Positions 1 to 11,913 of a stretch of 64,000 nt of DNA are shown here, in pieces (within the stretch, counting starts at the first letter, position 1; every line of letters begins with the position of its first letter). The DNA lies in contig NC_037089.1 of NCBI RefSeq assembly GCF_002994745.2, forward strand, positions 22,429,641 to 22,493,640, written 5' to 3'. A program made the position numbers and the translations under genes. This DNA is from Rosa chinensis (Eukaryota; Streptophyta; Magnoliopsida; Rosales; Rosaceae). The notes beneath the pieces were generated by a model that was given only the letters and a program-made list of their open reading frames with translations, made no database searches and had not been told where the DNA came from.

Positions 1-1613
1 GCAGCTAAAGCACAAGGAGGGAAAGAGTCCCACCAATAATGCCCCTCATGATCCACCCTATAGTTAGCTACTTGATTCCCTTCTAGATAAATATGTGAAA
101 ATCGAATCTGCATAGAGGAGAGAATAGCACAACAACTGACCCAATCAACACTTAGACGCCAAGGGACTGAGCAATTTTTTTTGACAAGAAAGTGAATTTC
201 TACTGCTCAATCACACTCAATCCAAAAAGAAGTCTATCCGGTGAGATCAATGAATTAAAAAACACGCCTGAGGCTTCAAAAGCAGAAATCATCCCCTAAA
301 TTGAGTGAGTTTCGACGACAAGACAACTAGGCTTCTAAGGCGGCGACCAAGGCGTGAAAGGCGACGCGTGACGATCCCAAGGCATACCCGCACTGTTTTT
401 TTTTTTTTGGGGTCTTTTTCCGAGAAGAAGCCGTTTTTGGTTTTTGAGGTTTAAAGACCTATCTAGGTAACGACATTGAGCAGAGGACGTCGTTCGACTC
501 TCCGTTTCAGCCTTCGCACTTCCAAAGTTCCAAAAGGCAGCAAGCTGATGCAAATCTCTGAGAACCCGTTAGCTTTCTCAAGGATTTGGCTGTAAAGGAG
601 ACTATTTTCGTACTTGGAGTTCAAGTTGCAGACTTGGAGTTCGATTTGCAGACTTGGAGTTCGATTTGCAGACTTGGAGTTCGATTCGCAGACTTGGAGT
701 TGGAATATGCCCAGTATAGTTTACACTATCCTAGAATATTGTCAAAGATGCATCTTTAGGTTTCTCGAATTAGTAGTTCTGTTGGGTTCCTTGCCTCTCT
801 TGCTCCCAGGTTATGGTTAGTTCCAATTTTCCTCTCCTTCTATTTCTATAATGAATTAATGAGTGCTACTTCAGTTATTGTGAATGCGTTTCTTGAATCA
901 GATGGTGGCAGGTATTGTGAATTTGTGATGTCAAGGATACTCATGTTCAGATTCAATCAGTTTTCTGTCCTGTCCTTTACTACTTTTAGCAACCGATCAT
1001 ACATGCATGGAAATTGGTTTGGTTCGGTACTAATTAAAGTCGAGTATTATTTTCTCTGTAGATGTGTAGAAGCGGCGAATTTGAATTTCATCATCATGAT
1101 TATCCTTCATTCATTCTGCAATTGTGAATTAGGATATAGTAGAATCCATCTCAATGGATATAGCAGTTACATTCAAGCCAGTAGCTAAGTTCAAGAGAAA
1201 ATAGAGACCCCATAATTCTGTATTAATAACTTGGCCAGCAGGTTAGCAGCAGACCTGCCACGAATGATACCACCAGGGCACCAAGCCCAACTTTAGTGAG
1301 CTAGAAGAACGATTATCACTGAAGTTCAGGTTACCAGTATAACAGGAAGCTTTTGTGTGAAGGAGAGTGATAAACCAATCACTAAGTTCAGGTTACCAGT
1401 TCGTTTAAGCCAAGCATTGAATGGTGATGGTGTATTACTTGTATTGTGGTTCATCTTTGCTTAATAATCTTGACATATTCTTGGTAGTTTGTCCCTATTA
1501 AGTACTGAAATGCTATGTGTAGTGCATGCACAATGAGTTCTAGTACTAGTAGAACAACAAAGGAAAGTCATGCTTGGAGAGGGACAAATAATGACATATA
1601 TATGGATCGTTTA
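1..1613. other. Intergenic sequence, no gene recognised
   Basis: No convincing exon, domain or RNA gene was seen. The stretch holds short open frames of random character, a poly-T run near 395, a 20-bp tandem repeat at 611-701 and AT-rich sequence up to the insertion point of the LTR element. The last five bases (GTTTA, 1609-1613) are the left target-site duplication of that element. Confidence 0.5.
611..701. repeat. 20-bp tandem repeat, about 4.5 units
   Basis: Units of the form GACTTGGAGTTCGATTTGCA follow one another with one or two substitutions each. A short open frame (614-820) runs through it, but that frame only reflects the repeat and has no recognisable domain. Confidence 0.85.
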
Positions 1614-1647
1614 TGTTAATGTTTGGATCCGTGGGGATCTTATTAAC

Positions 1648-1685
<38 letters not shown>

Positions 1686-2104
1686 CACAAGAAGTACAGT
1701 GATTCGTCTCCCGCCTTAGCAGGAGACTAAGTCTACTTGAAAGTTTAACTATATGTGTTGGGCCTTGCGGCCCAAGAGGATTACATGAGATGTAATGGGA
1801 TGGCTTCTAAGTGTGAGGAGGGGTCCCTTTTATAGGTAAGGGAATCCCTCTCATTTTCATTTTCTTCAATGTGGTACAAAGAGTCCCATTTGTAGTCTTC
1901 AAAGCATGTTGTGAAGGCAAGTTGGTAAGGCCGGGAAGGCTTCCTGGCGAGGTCTTGGCCTTCTCCGACCACCACAGGGTAGGTTGTATGTCGAGCTATG
2001 GCATGCATGTCGGTTGGGTCCCACCATGGCTCGTGGGTCCCCTAAGAAAGTGTTACTTATGCTTGGTGATGTAGAGAATAGCCTTGCTAGTAGAGGTATC
2101 TATA
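1614..2104 (-). repeat. 3' LTR of the LARD-like element
   Basis: It matches 11830-12292 over its length, sharing the block around GTTTGGATCC, a (GA)n run, the GGGCCTTGCGGCC stretch and the terminal GAGGTATCTA. It carries about 40 extra bases near 1780-1820 that the other LTR lacks. TSD GTTTA lies immediately outside. Confidence 0.88.
1653..1681. repeat. (GA)n microsatellite in LTR
   Basis: An AG-repeat inside the left LTR of the LARD-like element. The other LTR has a longer one at about 11870-11908, and an unrelated (GA)n lies in the hAT element at 16353-16398. Confidence 0.85.
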
Positions 2105-2705
2105 AGTCTCTGAAGTCCCCAGGTAAGAGGAGCTTCTTGGTTGGGGAGTTATAAACATGATGTCATCAAGCATAAATGACGTCCGGGCGGCGCCCAGCCT
2201 CTATAAGTCCCCAAACTCCGTAAGCAAGAACAGACTCTTAACCTGTAAAACAAAGATAGAGGCGTGCGCATGTAGAATGCTTGTTGTATTGGGCAACGTA
2301 TGTGAGTTGCGCGGATATGCATTGGCATATACGAATGTACGATGTGCATGATACATGTTGATGTATATATGTGAATGACTCCGAGTATGATCGGTTATGA
2401 TGTATAAACTCGAGAAAGCGTATGGCTGTGTGAATATATCATGAATAAGCATATGAATTGCATATGATGCGCGTGGTGCTCGCAAGAAAACTAACGAGTC
2501 GAGTTGACAAGGTTACACTCCGTGTAAGTTGCATAAGTGCCATGAAGGCAAGCGTTTGTAATTCGTGAACGATGAACACGCGGAAGCTTGTGTTCGTTTG
2601 GTTCTCGCTCGTATTAATGGAACTCGAAAGGAATTCGATTTGTGGCAAACGACAAATTGTAGAAGAATTCAATGTTCCATTAATGTGTATTATGTTGACA
2701 GGATG

Positions 2706-3735
2706 TGAGTGTAAAGCTTGGGAATGCCGGAAGGCAAGAGCGTGCAAGCTCGGGGGTGCCGGGAAGGCATGAGCAGGAAGCTCGAGGTTGTCGGGAAGGC
2801 ATGAGAGGGAAGCTCGAGGGTGTCGTGAAGGCGTGAGTAGGAAGCTCGGGGGTGTTGTGAAGGCTTGAGCGGGAAGCTCGGGGGTGCCGTGAAGGCGTGA
2901 GCGGGAAGCTCAGGGTTGCCAGGAAGGCGTGAGCGGAAAGCTCGGGGGTGCCGAAAGGCTTGAGCGGGAAGCTCGGGGTATCGGGGAAGGCGTGAGCGGG
3001 AACCTCGGGGGTGCCGTGAAGGCATGAGCAGGAAGCTCAGAGTTGCCAGAAAGGCGTGAGCAGGAAGCTCGATGGTGCCGTGAAGGCTTGAGAGGGAGGC
3101 TCGGGGGTGCCGAAAGGCATGAACGAGAAGCTCAGTGTTGCCGGGAAAGCATGAGCGGGAAGCTAGATGGTTGCCGGGAAGGCATGAGAGGGAAACTCAT
3201 GGGTTGCCAGGAAGGCATGAGCGGTAAGCTCATGCGGAAAGCTCGAGGATGCCGCGAAGGCGTGAGTGGTAAGTCGTGAGCAGGAAGCTCGATGGTGTCG
3301 AGAAGGCGTGAGCGGTAAGCTCGTGAGTGGGAAGGTCAGGGTGCCGTAAAGGCATGAGCGGTAAGCTCGTGAGCGGGAAGCTCGGGGCTGCAGTGAAGGC
3401 GTGAGCGTGAAGCTCGGGGGTGCCGCGAAGGCACGAACGAGGAGCTCATGAGCAGAAGCTCAAAGATGCAGGGAAGGCATGAGTGCTGAGCTCGTGAGAG
3501 GAAGCTCGGGGGTGCCGCAAAGGTGTGAGTGGTAAGCTAGTGAGCGGAAGCTCGGGGATGCCGTGTAGGTATGAGCGGAAGCTCGGGGTGCCAGGAAGGC
3601 ATGAGCGCGGAGCTCGTGAGTTGAAGCTCGGGGTGCCGCAAAGGCCTGAGTGCGGAGCTCGTGAGCAGGAAGCTCGTGGGTACCGTGAAGGTGTGAACGC
3701 GGAGCTCGTGAGCGGGAAGCTCTAATGTGATGCCC
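2706..3735. repeat. GC-rich minisatellite, about 32-bp unit
   Basis: More than 25 diverged copies of a unit like GTGAGCGGGAAGCTCGGGGGTGCC followed by GTGAAGGC. Unit length drifts, and in the right half a second shorter motif containing GAGCTCGTGAGCG alternates with it. Repetitive open frames appear on both strands, but they are by-products of the repeat. It lies in the 3' part (minus orientation) of the LARD-like element. Confidence 0.9.
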
Positions 3736-4984
3736 TGAGGCGTAAACATAATCGTTGCTAATTATGCTGTGCTGTATGTACAAGTCCCCAAAGTCCCCAA
3801 TCAAGGGGGGTTTTGTTGCGGGTTGATACCAAAGCGTAGCTTTATGCCATGTATCGAGCATAACTAGGGTGAGTGCGTTGTTCCACCTAGGATTATGTTA
3901 GAGTGAACGCTTTGCCCTTTTGGGTGGGCTCTGCTAGGCCCTTCGAGAAGTTCCCAACTCCTAGCTATAGACCTCCATATGGTAGGAAAATTGTTTGATT
4001 AGAGGAGCTGCATATAAGCAGTGGGTGTTAGGTAGCGAACCTAATCTTTGATACCCAAGCGTCGGGAGTTAACTGCCTGATCAATGGCTGTCGTGGGCTG
4101 CGTTAACCGGTCCCTTTACTCTTTCCCGGATGAGAAAAGCTTGACTGCAATGCCGCATAGCTGTCATTGTCATTATGAGGCGTTGCCTTACCGCTTGGCA
4201 GTTGGTCATAGACCATAGACTCGTGGAGTCTAGACCCGTTTTAGGTCTCTTTTCCATGGAGAGAGTTTGACAAGATATGGTACCCGGAGGCTAGCCAATA
4301 TATTTATACATAGAGTACTTGTAAATATTGCTAATTGTATAGGCAACAAAATAGCATGTGATATTTGTGTGGATCTTATGACCATGTAACATGCACAATA
4401 GATAGTGGCAAGTGTGATGGTGTCCAAATAAAATTTTGGGAGTATCTTCCGGTGAAATAGGATGAAGCGTTTGTGAACTTGGAACTTAATTAAAGCTTGT
4501 TGGATGTGTTTAAGCGAGTTAGGTTGTGTTCGAGCAAGTTGGGTGTAATTGAGCGGGTAGGCGTTGTGCGAGCATGCGGGGCGTGGCCCAAGCAAGTCGT
4601 GGCCATGCTCGTTACCCAAGCAAGTCGTTTATCCAAGCATGTTTAATTAAGTCGTAGGTGTCACAAGCTTCTAGACATTGCATAGAAGGAGGGAGATTTC
4701 CCACCATGATTTTTCTTCAACTCCCCAAATAGGGAAGTCATATTGTCAATTTAGATAGAGCTTGTCCTAATTGACATAGGTCGGGCATGAAATCCCGACA
4801 CTTAAAAAAAATAACAAAAAACCCAAAGTGGCAGTGCCTTACTCACTCTCGACAGAGATCCAAGACCAAAACCCAAAGCTCCTCACACTCTCGACAGTGT
4901 CTCCCCAAAATCAAAACTTCACTCTCCCAAACCCTCACTCTTCGCTTGCACCTCACCTTCAAACTAAGACCAGTCTCTCTAACC
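3736..4984. other. LARD interior, no gene seen
   Basis: Non-coding filler between the minisatellite and the gene-fragment segment. Near 4490-4640 there are loose repeats built on GAGCAAGT/GCAAGTCG. From about 4785 the base composition changes to a C-rich stretch that resembles a plant 5' UTR. Confidence 0.4.
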
Positions 4985-4994
4985 AACTGACGGC

Positions 4995-5615
4995 TTGACA
5001 TCGTCATGGCGGAGGCTATTCACGATGGCGGAGGCTATTCTCCCTCACCATCTCCGATTCCTGCCCCTCAAGGCCATCACCGACCATAATCCAAGCGGTT
5101 GTCATCCTCTCTATCAATCTGAGGGCATGCCCGGCAACCACTACTACATCGCCGTGTTCCTGCCTCACGGCCACATCATGGGCTCCCCTCTAGCGGTCAC
5201 TTGACCCATGGTTACTACATCGCCAACGAGTAGAAGATCTTGGCTACCTTGATCTATTTTGAGAGTCTGCCCCACAAGGTGAATTCCTCCACTGGGTCAT
5301 TGATTATGACAAGCTGGAGGAGAAGGCCTTGGATTTCAAGCCAAGATTGACACCTAGGTTTTGTGAGATTTTTTGAATTGGGGGAATTAAATTGGAGAAT
5401 CGATGAGTAACCAGAAGAAGAGGAATTTCCAGATAGAGGCATTCAAGCACATAGTGGTGGTGGATCTGAAATACGCTGACAAGACGTGGAAGGTTTTGAA
5501 GAGCTTTATAGGTTCTTCAATCTCCAGCCACTGCCCACTGGCATGACGATATCAAATGATGAGAGCTTGGCTCAATACCTTGAAATGGAGGTGCTCTCCG
5601 TGGTCTCCGACTAGG
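4995..5615 (+). pseudogene. Degenerate coding-like fragment, identity unknown
   Basis: From the ATG near 5006 the sequence translates in pieces into protein-like text such as YRFFNLQPLPTGMTISNDES around 5500-5570. Several frames and stops are needed, and the piece ends at a TAG near 5612 followed by intron-like sequence. It lies directly upstream of the AAA-ATPase exons in the same orientation, so it may be the 5' part of the same captured locus or a fragment of another gene. I do not recognise the family. Confidence 0.3.
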
Positions 5616-5883
5616 TATCTACTTCATCTTTCTCTCAATTTTCAATTTCCCATAATCTGTTCAGTTTCAAAATCTGATTTATAGGGTTTGGTTTTCTTCA
5701 ATTCATCTTGAATTTGAGTTTTGGATTTTGTGGGGATTGATTGGTTTCAGGGAGATTGTGATTGGAATCTGCGGAAACTAAAAGAGAAATTCATCACTAT
5801 CTTTCGGCAATGATCTCTTTCAGGGAGGTAGTGTGAATGAAGGTTTCAGCCACTGTGAATAAGTTTTGTTCTTAAATTTTCAG

Positions 5884-6093
5884 GTGGACAACATAAATTC
5901 ATCAGTAGCCAAGCGTGCTAGAACCAACGGTATGATTTTTTTTTATTCTATTCGAATGTTTTTGGTGTATATTTTGGGGGTTTTGATGTTTAGAGCTGAT
6001 TAGTACAAGTGGTGTTTGTAGGGAGTAGAAGGGAGGATGATTGGATGTTGTGTGTGTTGTGATTGGAGCTGCTTTTTTATGTTGTGGGTGTTG

Positions 6094-6124
<31 letters not shown>

Positions 6125-6460
6125 TTTTTTTGAGAAAAGGGTGTTCTGTGTTTATTTACATTTGTGTCTTGCAATTTGTTAAGCTTGTAAGAACTTGTGG
6201 GTGATAGGGAAAAACTCCACCACAGAACTAAGATTGAGGGAAGATAGCGCACAAACTTCATCTATAGAGAAATGAAAGGGGGCTGTGACCACTTACCCAA
6301 TTTTGGGCAAAAAATTGCCCACTTACTCCACCAAGAGTTTTTTAACCTCGTTTACCCTATCTAACATCTATTGACATTTTAGCCCCTATTAATTAAATTT
6401 AAACCCATCCATCTCCTCTCAGTCTCTCTCTCCTTCCCAAACTCTCTCGCTCTCCCCCGA

Positions 6461-6492
<32 letters not shown>

Positions 6493-8640
6493 CCGGCAGT
6501 GGCGACCACGCGTTTAACACCTTCTTCGTCGACCTCGATCTCTGCGCCGGCTAGCACATCCCAAGCCCCATCTTCGTCGACCTCTGCCAATCACTGAACA
6601 CCGTTCTGGTGCCGATCACTGATCTGGTGCCGACCATCCTCAATCACGGATCACCGATCTGAGGCCGGTCGGAGATGGGCTGCAGGTGAGAGACTGGAGA
6701 AGAGGGCATGGGGAAGATGAAGGCGGAGATGGGACCGGTCAGAGATGCGCTACAGGTGAGCGACTGGAGATGGGCTGCGTCGGGGCTGGGACCGGTCGGA
6801 GAAGGGCTGCAGGTGAGAGACTGGAGAAGAGTCCGGTCGGAATCGTGCCGGAATCAGGCTGGAGAAGCATGGGTGTCCACAGGAGAAGCATGGGTGCCCC
6901 CCAGTAAAAAAAACTGTGGGGTTTGTTTGATGATCTACTGGGGGGCAATAGAATCATTATTGGCCCCCAGTAGACTTTGATACGAGGGACAGGGATCACT
7001 ATAGTGTGGTGTTTTGATAAGTTACATGCTGTTTTCTGTGTATTAAAGTCAAATTATCTGTGAATCCTACAAAAATGTGCATTTTTGGTGGTCTATTGGG
7101 AGGCAGTAGAGACATTGGACTTTGTATTGGGAGGCAGTAATATGATTACTGGGAGCCAATAATATGATTATAAATTGATCAATTGTGCCTGTAGTGTATT
7201 CATTTGGTTTTGGGAGTTCATACAATTCACTAGACGGCAATAATATGATTATTGGGAGGCAATAATATGATTATTGGGGGGCAGTAATATGATTACTGGG
7301 GGGCAATAATAGCCGGATTCCGGATTCCGGTCATCGGTCGTGGGATTTCGAATTGCCGGATTCCGGTCATCGGTCGCCGGAATCCGGTCACCGTTCGCCT
7401 GAGTCTGGTCACCGGTCGCCGGAGACCGCGCCGGCCACTGGTCACCGGAGCACAGCAAGGTGGAGGGTGACTTCTCTCTCTAAGTGAGAAAGAAGGAGAG
7501 GGCAAAAAAGTCTCAAAAAAAAAAAGAAAAAGAATTAATTGGGTTAAGGGGAAATAATCCCTTAGAGTGTTTTGGGTAAATGGGGTTAAAAAACAGTTGG
7601 TGGAGCAAGTGGGCAATTTTTAGCCTAAAATTGGGTAAATGATCATTTTCCCAAATTAATAACCAGTCTTGAGCCCATGGGAGTGAGAGTTTATGAAGTT
7701 GATGAACCCAATGTGAGTTCTACAATCAAAGATATTTCATGGGATAATCTTGCTGGATATGATCTACAAAAGCAGTAAGTGAAGATATTTAGAAAAATCT
7801 ATGATGTTTTGATTTGAGTTTTATTTTATATCACTGATCTATGTGTGGTGATATCCAATATATTAAAATGAGTTCATTTCTTACCTACTTTCTGTCTTGA
7901 ACTCTTACTTGCTTATGTTTGAGCGTACTCATCTGGGTGCATGAGGGCTTAAGAATACATAATTACCTATATTGAACTACCACTTCTCATTGTGTAGACA
8001 GATATAAGAAACGACATTATTGGCTTTGCTTAGTCCTGAAACATATGATGATATTGCCCATGGAACTCGTCGCAAATTTGAGTCAAATAGACCTCGAGCT
8101 GTACTCTTCTAAGGCCCACCAGGTGCACCCAATTAAACATCGTTGATTCAATATATTTGATATGATTCCTTTTCTAAACCTTGTTACTGACGTAGAGGAT
8201 TCATGTATTTCTGATTCTTGTTTGTGATTGTGTTAAGAGCATGTAATGATTCATTAGTGTGTCAAGAAACATGTAGTTCTTTTGGTGATTTAAAAAACTG
8301 TACTTGGAGCAGATATGTTCCAGGAGTATATATATTTTGTACTTGATTCAATATATTTGAGATGATTCCTTGGATATTTTTCATTATGTATTTATCTGAG
8401 TTTAGTCCTTCTATTTAAGGTGAACAGATAAAATTGTCATCAAAAGTTGGGTGTGTTGAGCAATCTTTTTTTTAATTTTTTTTAATACATGAATGTGTGA
8501 GCTTTGTCCCACTTTTGTGCTTGCTTTTGAAATATGTCAGGAACATATAATTGCATTAGTTTTGATATCTATCAACGCCTGTCAAATTTCAAGTACAGGG
8601 AAAACTTCTTCTGCTCGTGTCATTGCTAATCAAGCGGGGA
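5884..8640 (+). pseudogene. AAA-type ATPase gene fragment with introns, broken
   Basis: Four exon-like blocks sit in order on the plus strand: 5884-5929 (preceded by a TTTTCAG acceptor, followed by GTATGA), 7667-7774 (donor GTAAGT), 8002-8122 and 8594-about 8640. Together they match the N-terminal side of a plant AAA+ ATPase. There is a VYEVDEPN-like lead, the segment SWDNLAGYD, then TYDDIAHGTRRKFESNRPRA, and finally a Walker A split by an intron (GPPG then TGKTSSARV). An in-frame TAA (8110-8112) stands where the family has an acidic residue just before Walker A, and the 8002 exon has lost frame at its start. Walker B, sensor and C-terminal regions are absent. A separate TIR element (6278-7652) occupies one intron. 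It is a non-functional fragment inside the LARD-like element, antisense to it. I recognise the family, not the exact orthologue. Confidence 0.72.
6278..7652. mobile_element. Non-autonomous DNA transposon with ~75-bp terminal inverted repeats
   Basis: The ends are imperfect inverted repeats: ACTTACCCAATTTTGGGC at 6291 mirrors the complement of GCCTAAAATTGGGTAAAT near 7623-7640, and pairing continues through TTGCCCACTT and TTTTTTAACC. No transposase is encoded. The interior carries a (CT)n run near 6470 and repeated blocks of GGGGGGCAATAATATGATTA (about 6935-6970 and 7120-7315). It also carries a CCGGAATCCGGTCACCG-type repeat (7315-7450). I could not match a clean TSD, so the superfamily is open, with MULE-like the most plausible. 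It sits in an intron of the ATPase fragment. Confidence 0.65.
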
Positions 8641-9617
8641 GTTGCTATGCATTTCCTTTTTTCATCCAATACTTTACCTTACATCCATCCTGATCTCACC
8701 AGCTTTTTTCTATCAAAGACTTCCCATCTTAATCGTAACTTGTGATCTTATGTTAAAGAAGCTTTCTTTGGTCTATTATGCTATCATAACTGACTATATA
8801 CTATCATAATTGTTCTAGAAACATGGTTTCCACTTGTATTTTCTAGGCGAGCCTAAATGTTCCAGTACTCAAATATGACTATTTACAGCTATGTTCCATG
8901 TTATGTCTTTTTCTCTTATTGTTGTCCGGATACTCTATGTTATGACAGAAGTTGTTACAGTACTGAGGTGCATCTTTGAGGAATTGGCATTTTATGTTAT
9001 CTTTTATGAATGATGTGTTATCCTTATATTCATGATTTCAATGTTTTTTAGCCCTTATTCGGGCAAGGGTGGGGTTATATTTTAATCTAAGATGTATAAT
9101 TGTCAATGCCTAAATGCTAGTAAGTTCATGAAATAAAGATTCCATACTAGTAGCATAATCTTTGCTTCTTGTGTACATCTGATTTGACTTGCAAATGGTC
9201 AAGGGCTTGCTTAGTTTGATGATCTTTCTGGTAAATACTTGGACTACATGCAAGATAAGTAGCTGATCTCTAGGACCTTCAGACCTTCCAATACCAAAGT
9301 TTTTGGTCATTTTGTCAGCATGGGATTTTCTCAAAAAAATGGTTGCCAAAGCTATTTAGGAACATTATTCTGAGTGATATGTTTTTAAGTACCATGATGT
9401 TATCTGGCACATTAGATTCTAAAATGACCTTCCTTTGTAGGGTTATTAGTGTTTTTGTGCACTTTGCTTAGTTGAAACTAGATCTCCTGACCACTAAACA
9501 CTGGTCAGATGCTTACAGATGTTGAAATTAAAACTAGAGCCCTTAATTATATACTTGAGACTTTGTCCATCATTAATTCTCATTTTTCTCCTTTTTCTCT
9601 CTCTTGCCCCTTACAGG

Positions 9618-9858
9618 CTTTGGATAAATCGAAGTATATGGATGACCTTCGAGCAGTAAGGAAGCACATTCAGAAGCTGGAACAGGACCTTGAGTTGCTT
9701 AAAGCACATGCTAAAAGAAAAGTTGAATTTAGTTCTGATGCTATTGAAGAAACTCCAGAAGATAGAGAGTGTAGAGTGTGGGAGCTCCTCAGACCCCAAT
9801 GTGGCCATGAGAACAGCAAAGCTAGACACTTAAGTAATTTTCTAGATGTATTTTGCTA
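9618..9858 (+). pseudogene. Exon-like fragment of unknown gene
   Basis: A pyrimidine tract and CCCTTACAG acceptor precede an open frame beginning ALDKSKYMDDLRAVRKHIQK and ending at a TAG near 9858. The middle (about residues 5-35) is charged and heptad-like, suggesting a short coiled coil. I do not recognise the family. It follows the ATPase fragment in the same orientation but shows no AAA motif, so it may come from a different gene or an unrelated part of the same locus. Confidence 0.35.
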
Positions 9859-10049
9859 GGAGAGTACTATTAGATGTACTCCTTTTGTGGATAAAAGATT
9901 ATCTTTGCACAATCCATTTTAGTGCATGATGTGGATTATAACAAATTCTTCTATATATATATATTGATCAATTACTGTTAATTTAGTCATTTTTTATTCC
10001 ACATCCAGCAAATATAATGCATTGAATCATTCTATTAGGACAACAATAA

Positions 10050-10448
10050 CGAAGAAAAAAAATTTGTCGTATGTACACAATATTCACAACAATCTCAAAA
10101 TAAAAAACAATATTCACAACAATCTCAAAATAAAAAATGTCGTCTGAACTCAAAACAGATGACGGATGCTATGAAAAAATAGTTGGATGAATAAAACTCA
10201 CACAACGGCTATAAAATAAAGCAACGTCTGAATCGCAATCACACAACAGTTTCTAATGTCGTCCGTTGTCTGAAGAACAGTCACACAACAGCTAATGTTG
10301 TTGACAGGCTGCTGACATGCTGTCGAGCCCGTCACACGATGGTTCCCTACAATCAACCTTCATCAGATGACGCCTCAATATACGACGGTTAGCCACCATA
10401 TCAGACAACGATTTTCAGCCGTCGTCTGATTCAATTTTTGTAGTAGTG
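10050..10448 (+). mobile_element. 3' terminal remnant of a CACTA element
   Basis: The segment ends TTTTTGTAGTAGTG, the complement of a CACTACTACAAAAA terminus. It contains many subterminal repeats in both orientations (ACACAACGG, CAGACAACG, CGTCGTCTGA), the arrangement typical of En/Spm elements. The same repeat vocabulary occurs at the ends of the CACTA element at 38497-55147. No matching 5' terminus was found to the left, so it is truncated or its 5' end is diverged. The adjacent AGC (10449-10451) would be the TSD. Confidence 0.7.
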
Positions 10449-11810
10449 AGCACAGTCTTACTGGTATTTATGCATACAGAGTATGTACAAATAAGCATAT
10501 AGCGTGGCGACACTAGAATTCATGCTTATATCCACAAGTAAGCACGTGGTGTCCAGATGTACATATCAGTAAAGATAAGATAAGTGTGTAGCGGAGGGAG
10601 ACTTAGCTTGACTATTTTGAACAGCACAGTAACTTGAAGTGCAAAGCTTGAAGCCATGACTGAAGGCAGGTGCTCAAGCAAGCGTGGGTTGGTTAACTGA
10701 AGGAGAAATCAGCTTGATGGCCAAATCAGTTTCCCAGTAAGCTCCAGTTTTTGATCGGTGAATACCGCGAGCTGAGCAGATGTTGAATGCTGTGTGGTAT
10801 TGTGGTGTATGTGCTAAAGCTACGTCATGACTGCATCCGGCCAAGAAGGAAAAGTAGTGGTGGTTGTGCGATCAGTTGGGTATCCAAAGTTGGCAATGAC
10901 GGTGGTGCCCAGCGAAGGATATCTAGTGGAGTGGTGGCTAGCGGAGTGGTGAAGCTATCTGGCAGTGAAGTTCAATGGATCTTTAGCCAGTAGCAAAGCT
11001 CGGCGGTGATTTGGCCATCAGTGGGGGGTAGCGTAGGTGGCCAATGGTAGCGGCTGGCGGATGACGACAAGCGTTGATCGCTGCTAGAGCTGCCAGAGCT
11101 TGGTGCTTGGCAGTCTTTCATTACTGGCGCTGATGATTGATTAATGAGGCAGTGAGGTGCAACGAACAGAGAGCTAGCGAGCAAAGTTTGACGTGATGGT
11201 GGTTGACAGAGAGTGAACGCTGGTCGCTGGGTGTCGCTAACAGAGGCTGGTGTTACCGAGATTAGTGGTGCCGTTGACAGAAGGTGCGAGTTTGGTGCTG
11301 CTACCGACCGAGTGCGCCCGTGCCGCCGACAGAAGCCCAGAAGCCTGCTCTACCGCTGACTGAGCCTGGCTTTTCCGCTAACAGAGATGAGCGGAAAAAG
11401 TGCCACTGACTAGAGGCTTTTCTGCTGACGGATATGACGGAAAAAGTGTCGCTGACTAGAGTTTGGCGGTGGCAACGAGCTATGATTGATGATTGGAGAT
11501 GGGGATGGAAAAGGAGATAGATGTCGTCGCCGGCTGTGGTGCCCAGCGGTTGGCGGAGTCCTGCTTCGCTATTAGTGCTGATGATTGATTGAAAGAAGAA
11601 ACAGAGTGCCCAAAGAAGATTTGTGGGTGTCAAGAGGAAATTGGCACCTCAAAAAAAAAAATTTGTGCAACGTTGACCTTTTCAAATGGCCGTTGACCTC
11701 TATTTATCAGCGTTGACCAAGCTTTGACCAGCCCTGATTTGATGTTGATCAAGCGTTTACTCGACGCTCGGGTCAAAGTTCATGGTACATGACGAAGCCT
11801 TTGTGTTGGC
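10449..11810. other. LARD 5' interior, no gene seen
   Basis: GC-rich, weakly repetitive sequence with many GCGGTGG/GCTGAC-type words between the CACTA remnant and the primer-binding site. Open frames are short and show no gag motif. In autonomous relatives this leader and gag region would be coding. Confidence 0.4.
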
Positions 11811-11829
11811 TTCCCACAAACGGCGCCAA
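11811..11829 (-). other. Primer-binding site, tRNA-Asp type
   Basis: The minus strand reads TTGGCGCCGTTTGTGGGAA directly after the 5' LTR. TGGCGCCGTT matches the 3' end of plant tRNA-Asp, the primer used by many Athila/Tat gypsy elements. The match decays after about ten bases. Confidence 0.75.
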
Positions 11830-11863
11830 TGTTAATGTTTGGATCCATGGGGATCTTATTAAC

Positions 11864-11913
<50 letters not shown>

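Noticed and set aside
2690..3861. Long repetitive open frames on both strands
   Set aside because: They arise from the 32-bp minisatellite; no start context or domain, and the same peptide text recurs in several frames.
5884..8640. Functional AAA ATPase
   Set aside because: In-frame stop before Walker A, frame loss, no Walker B or C-terminal part, and a transposon in an intron.
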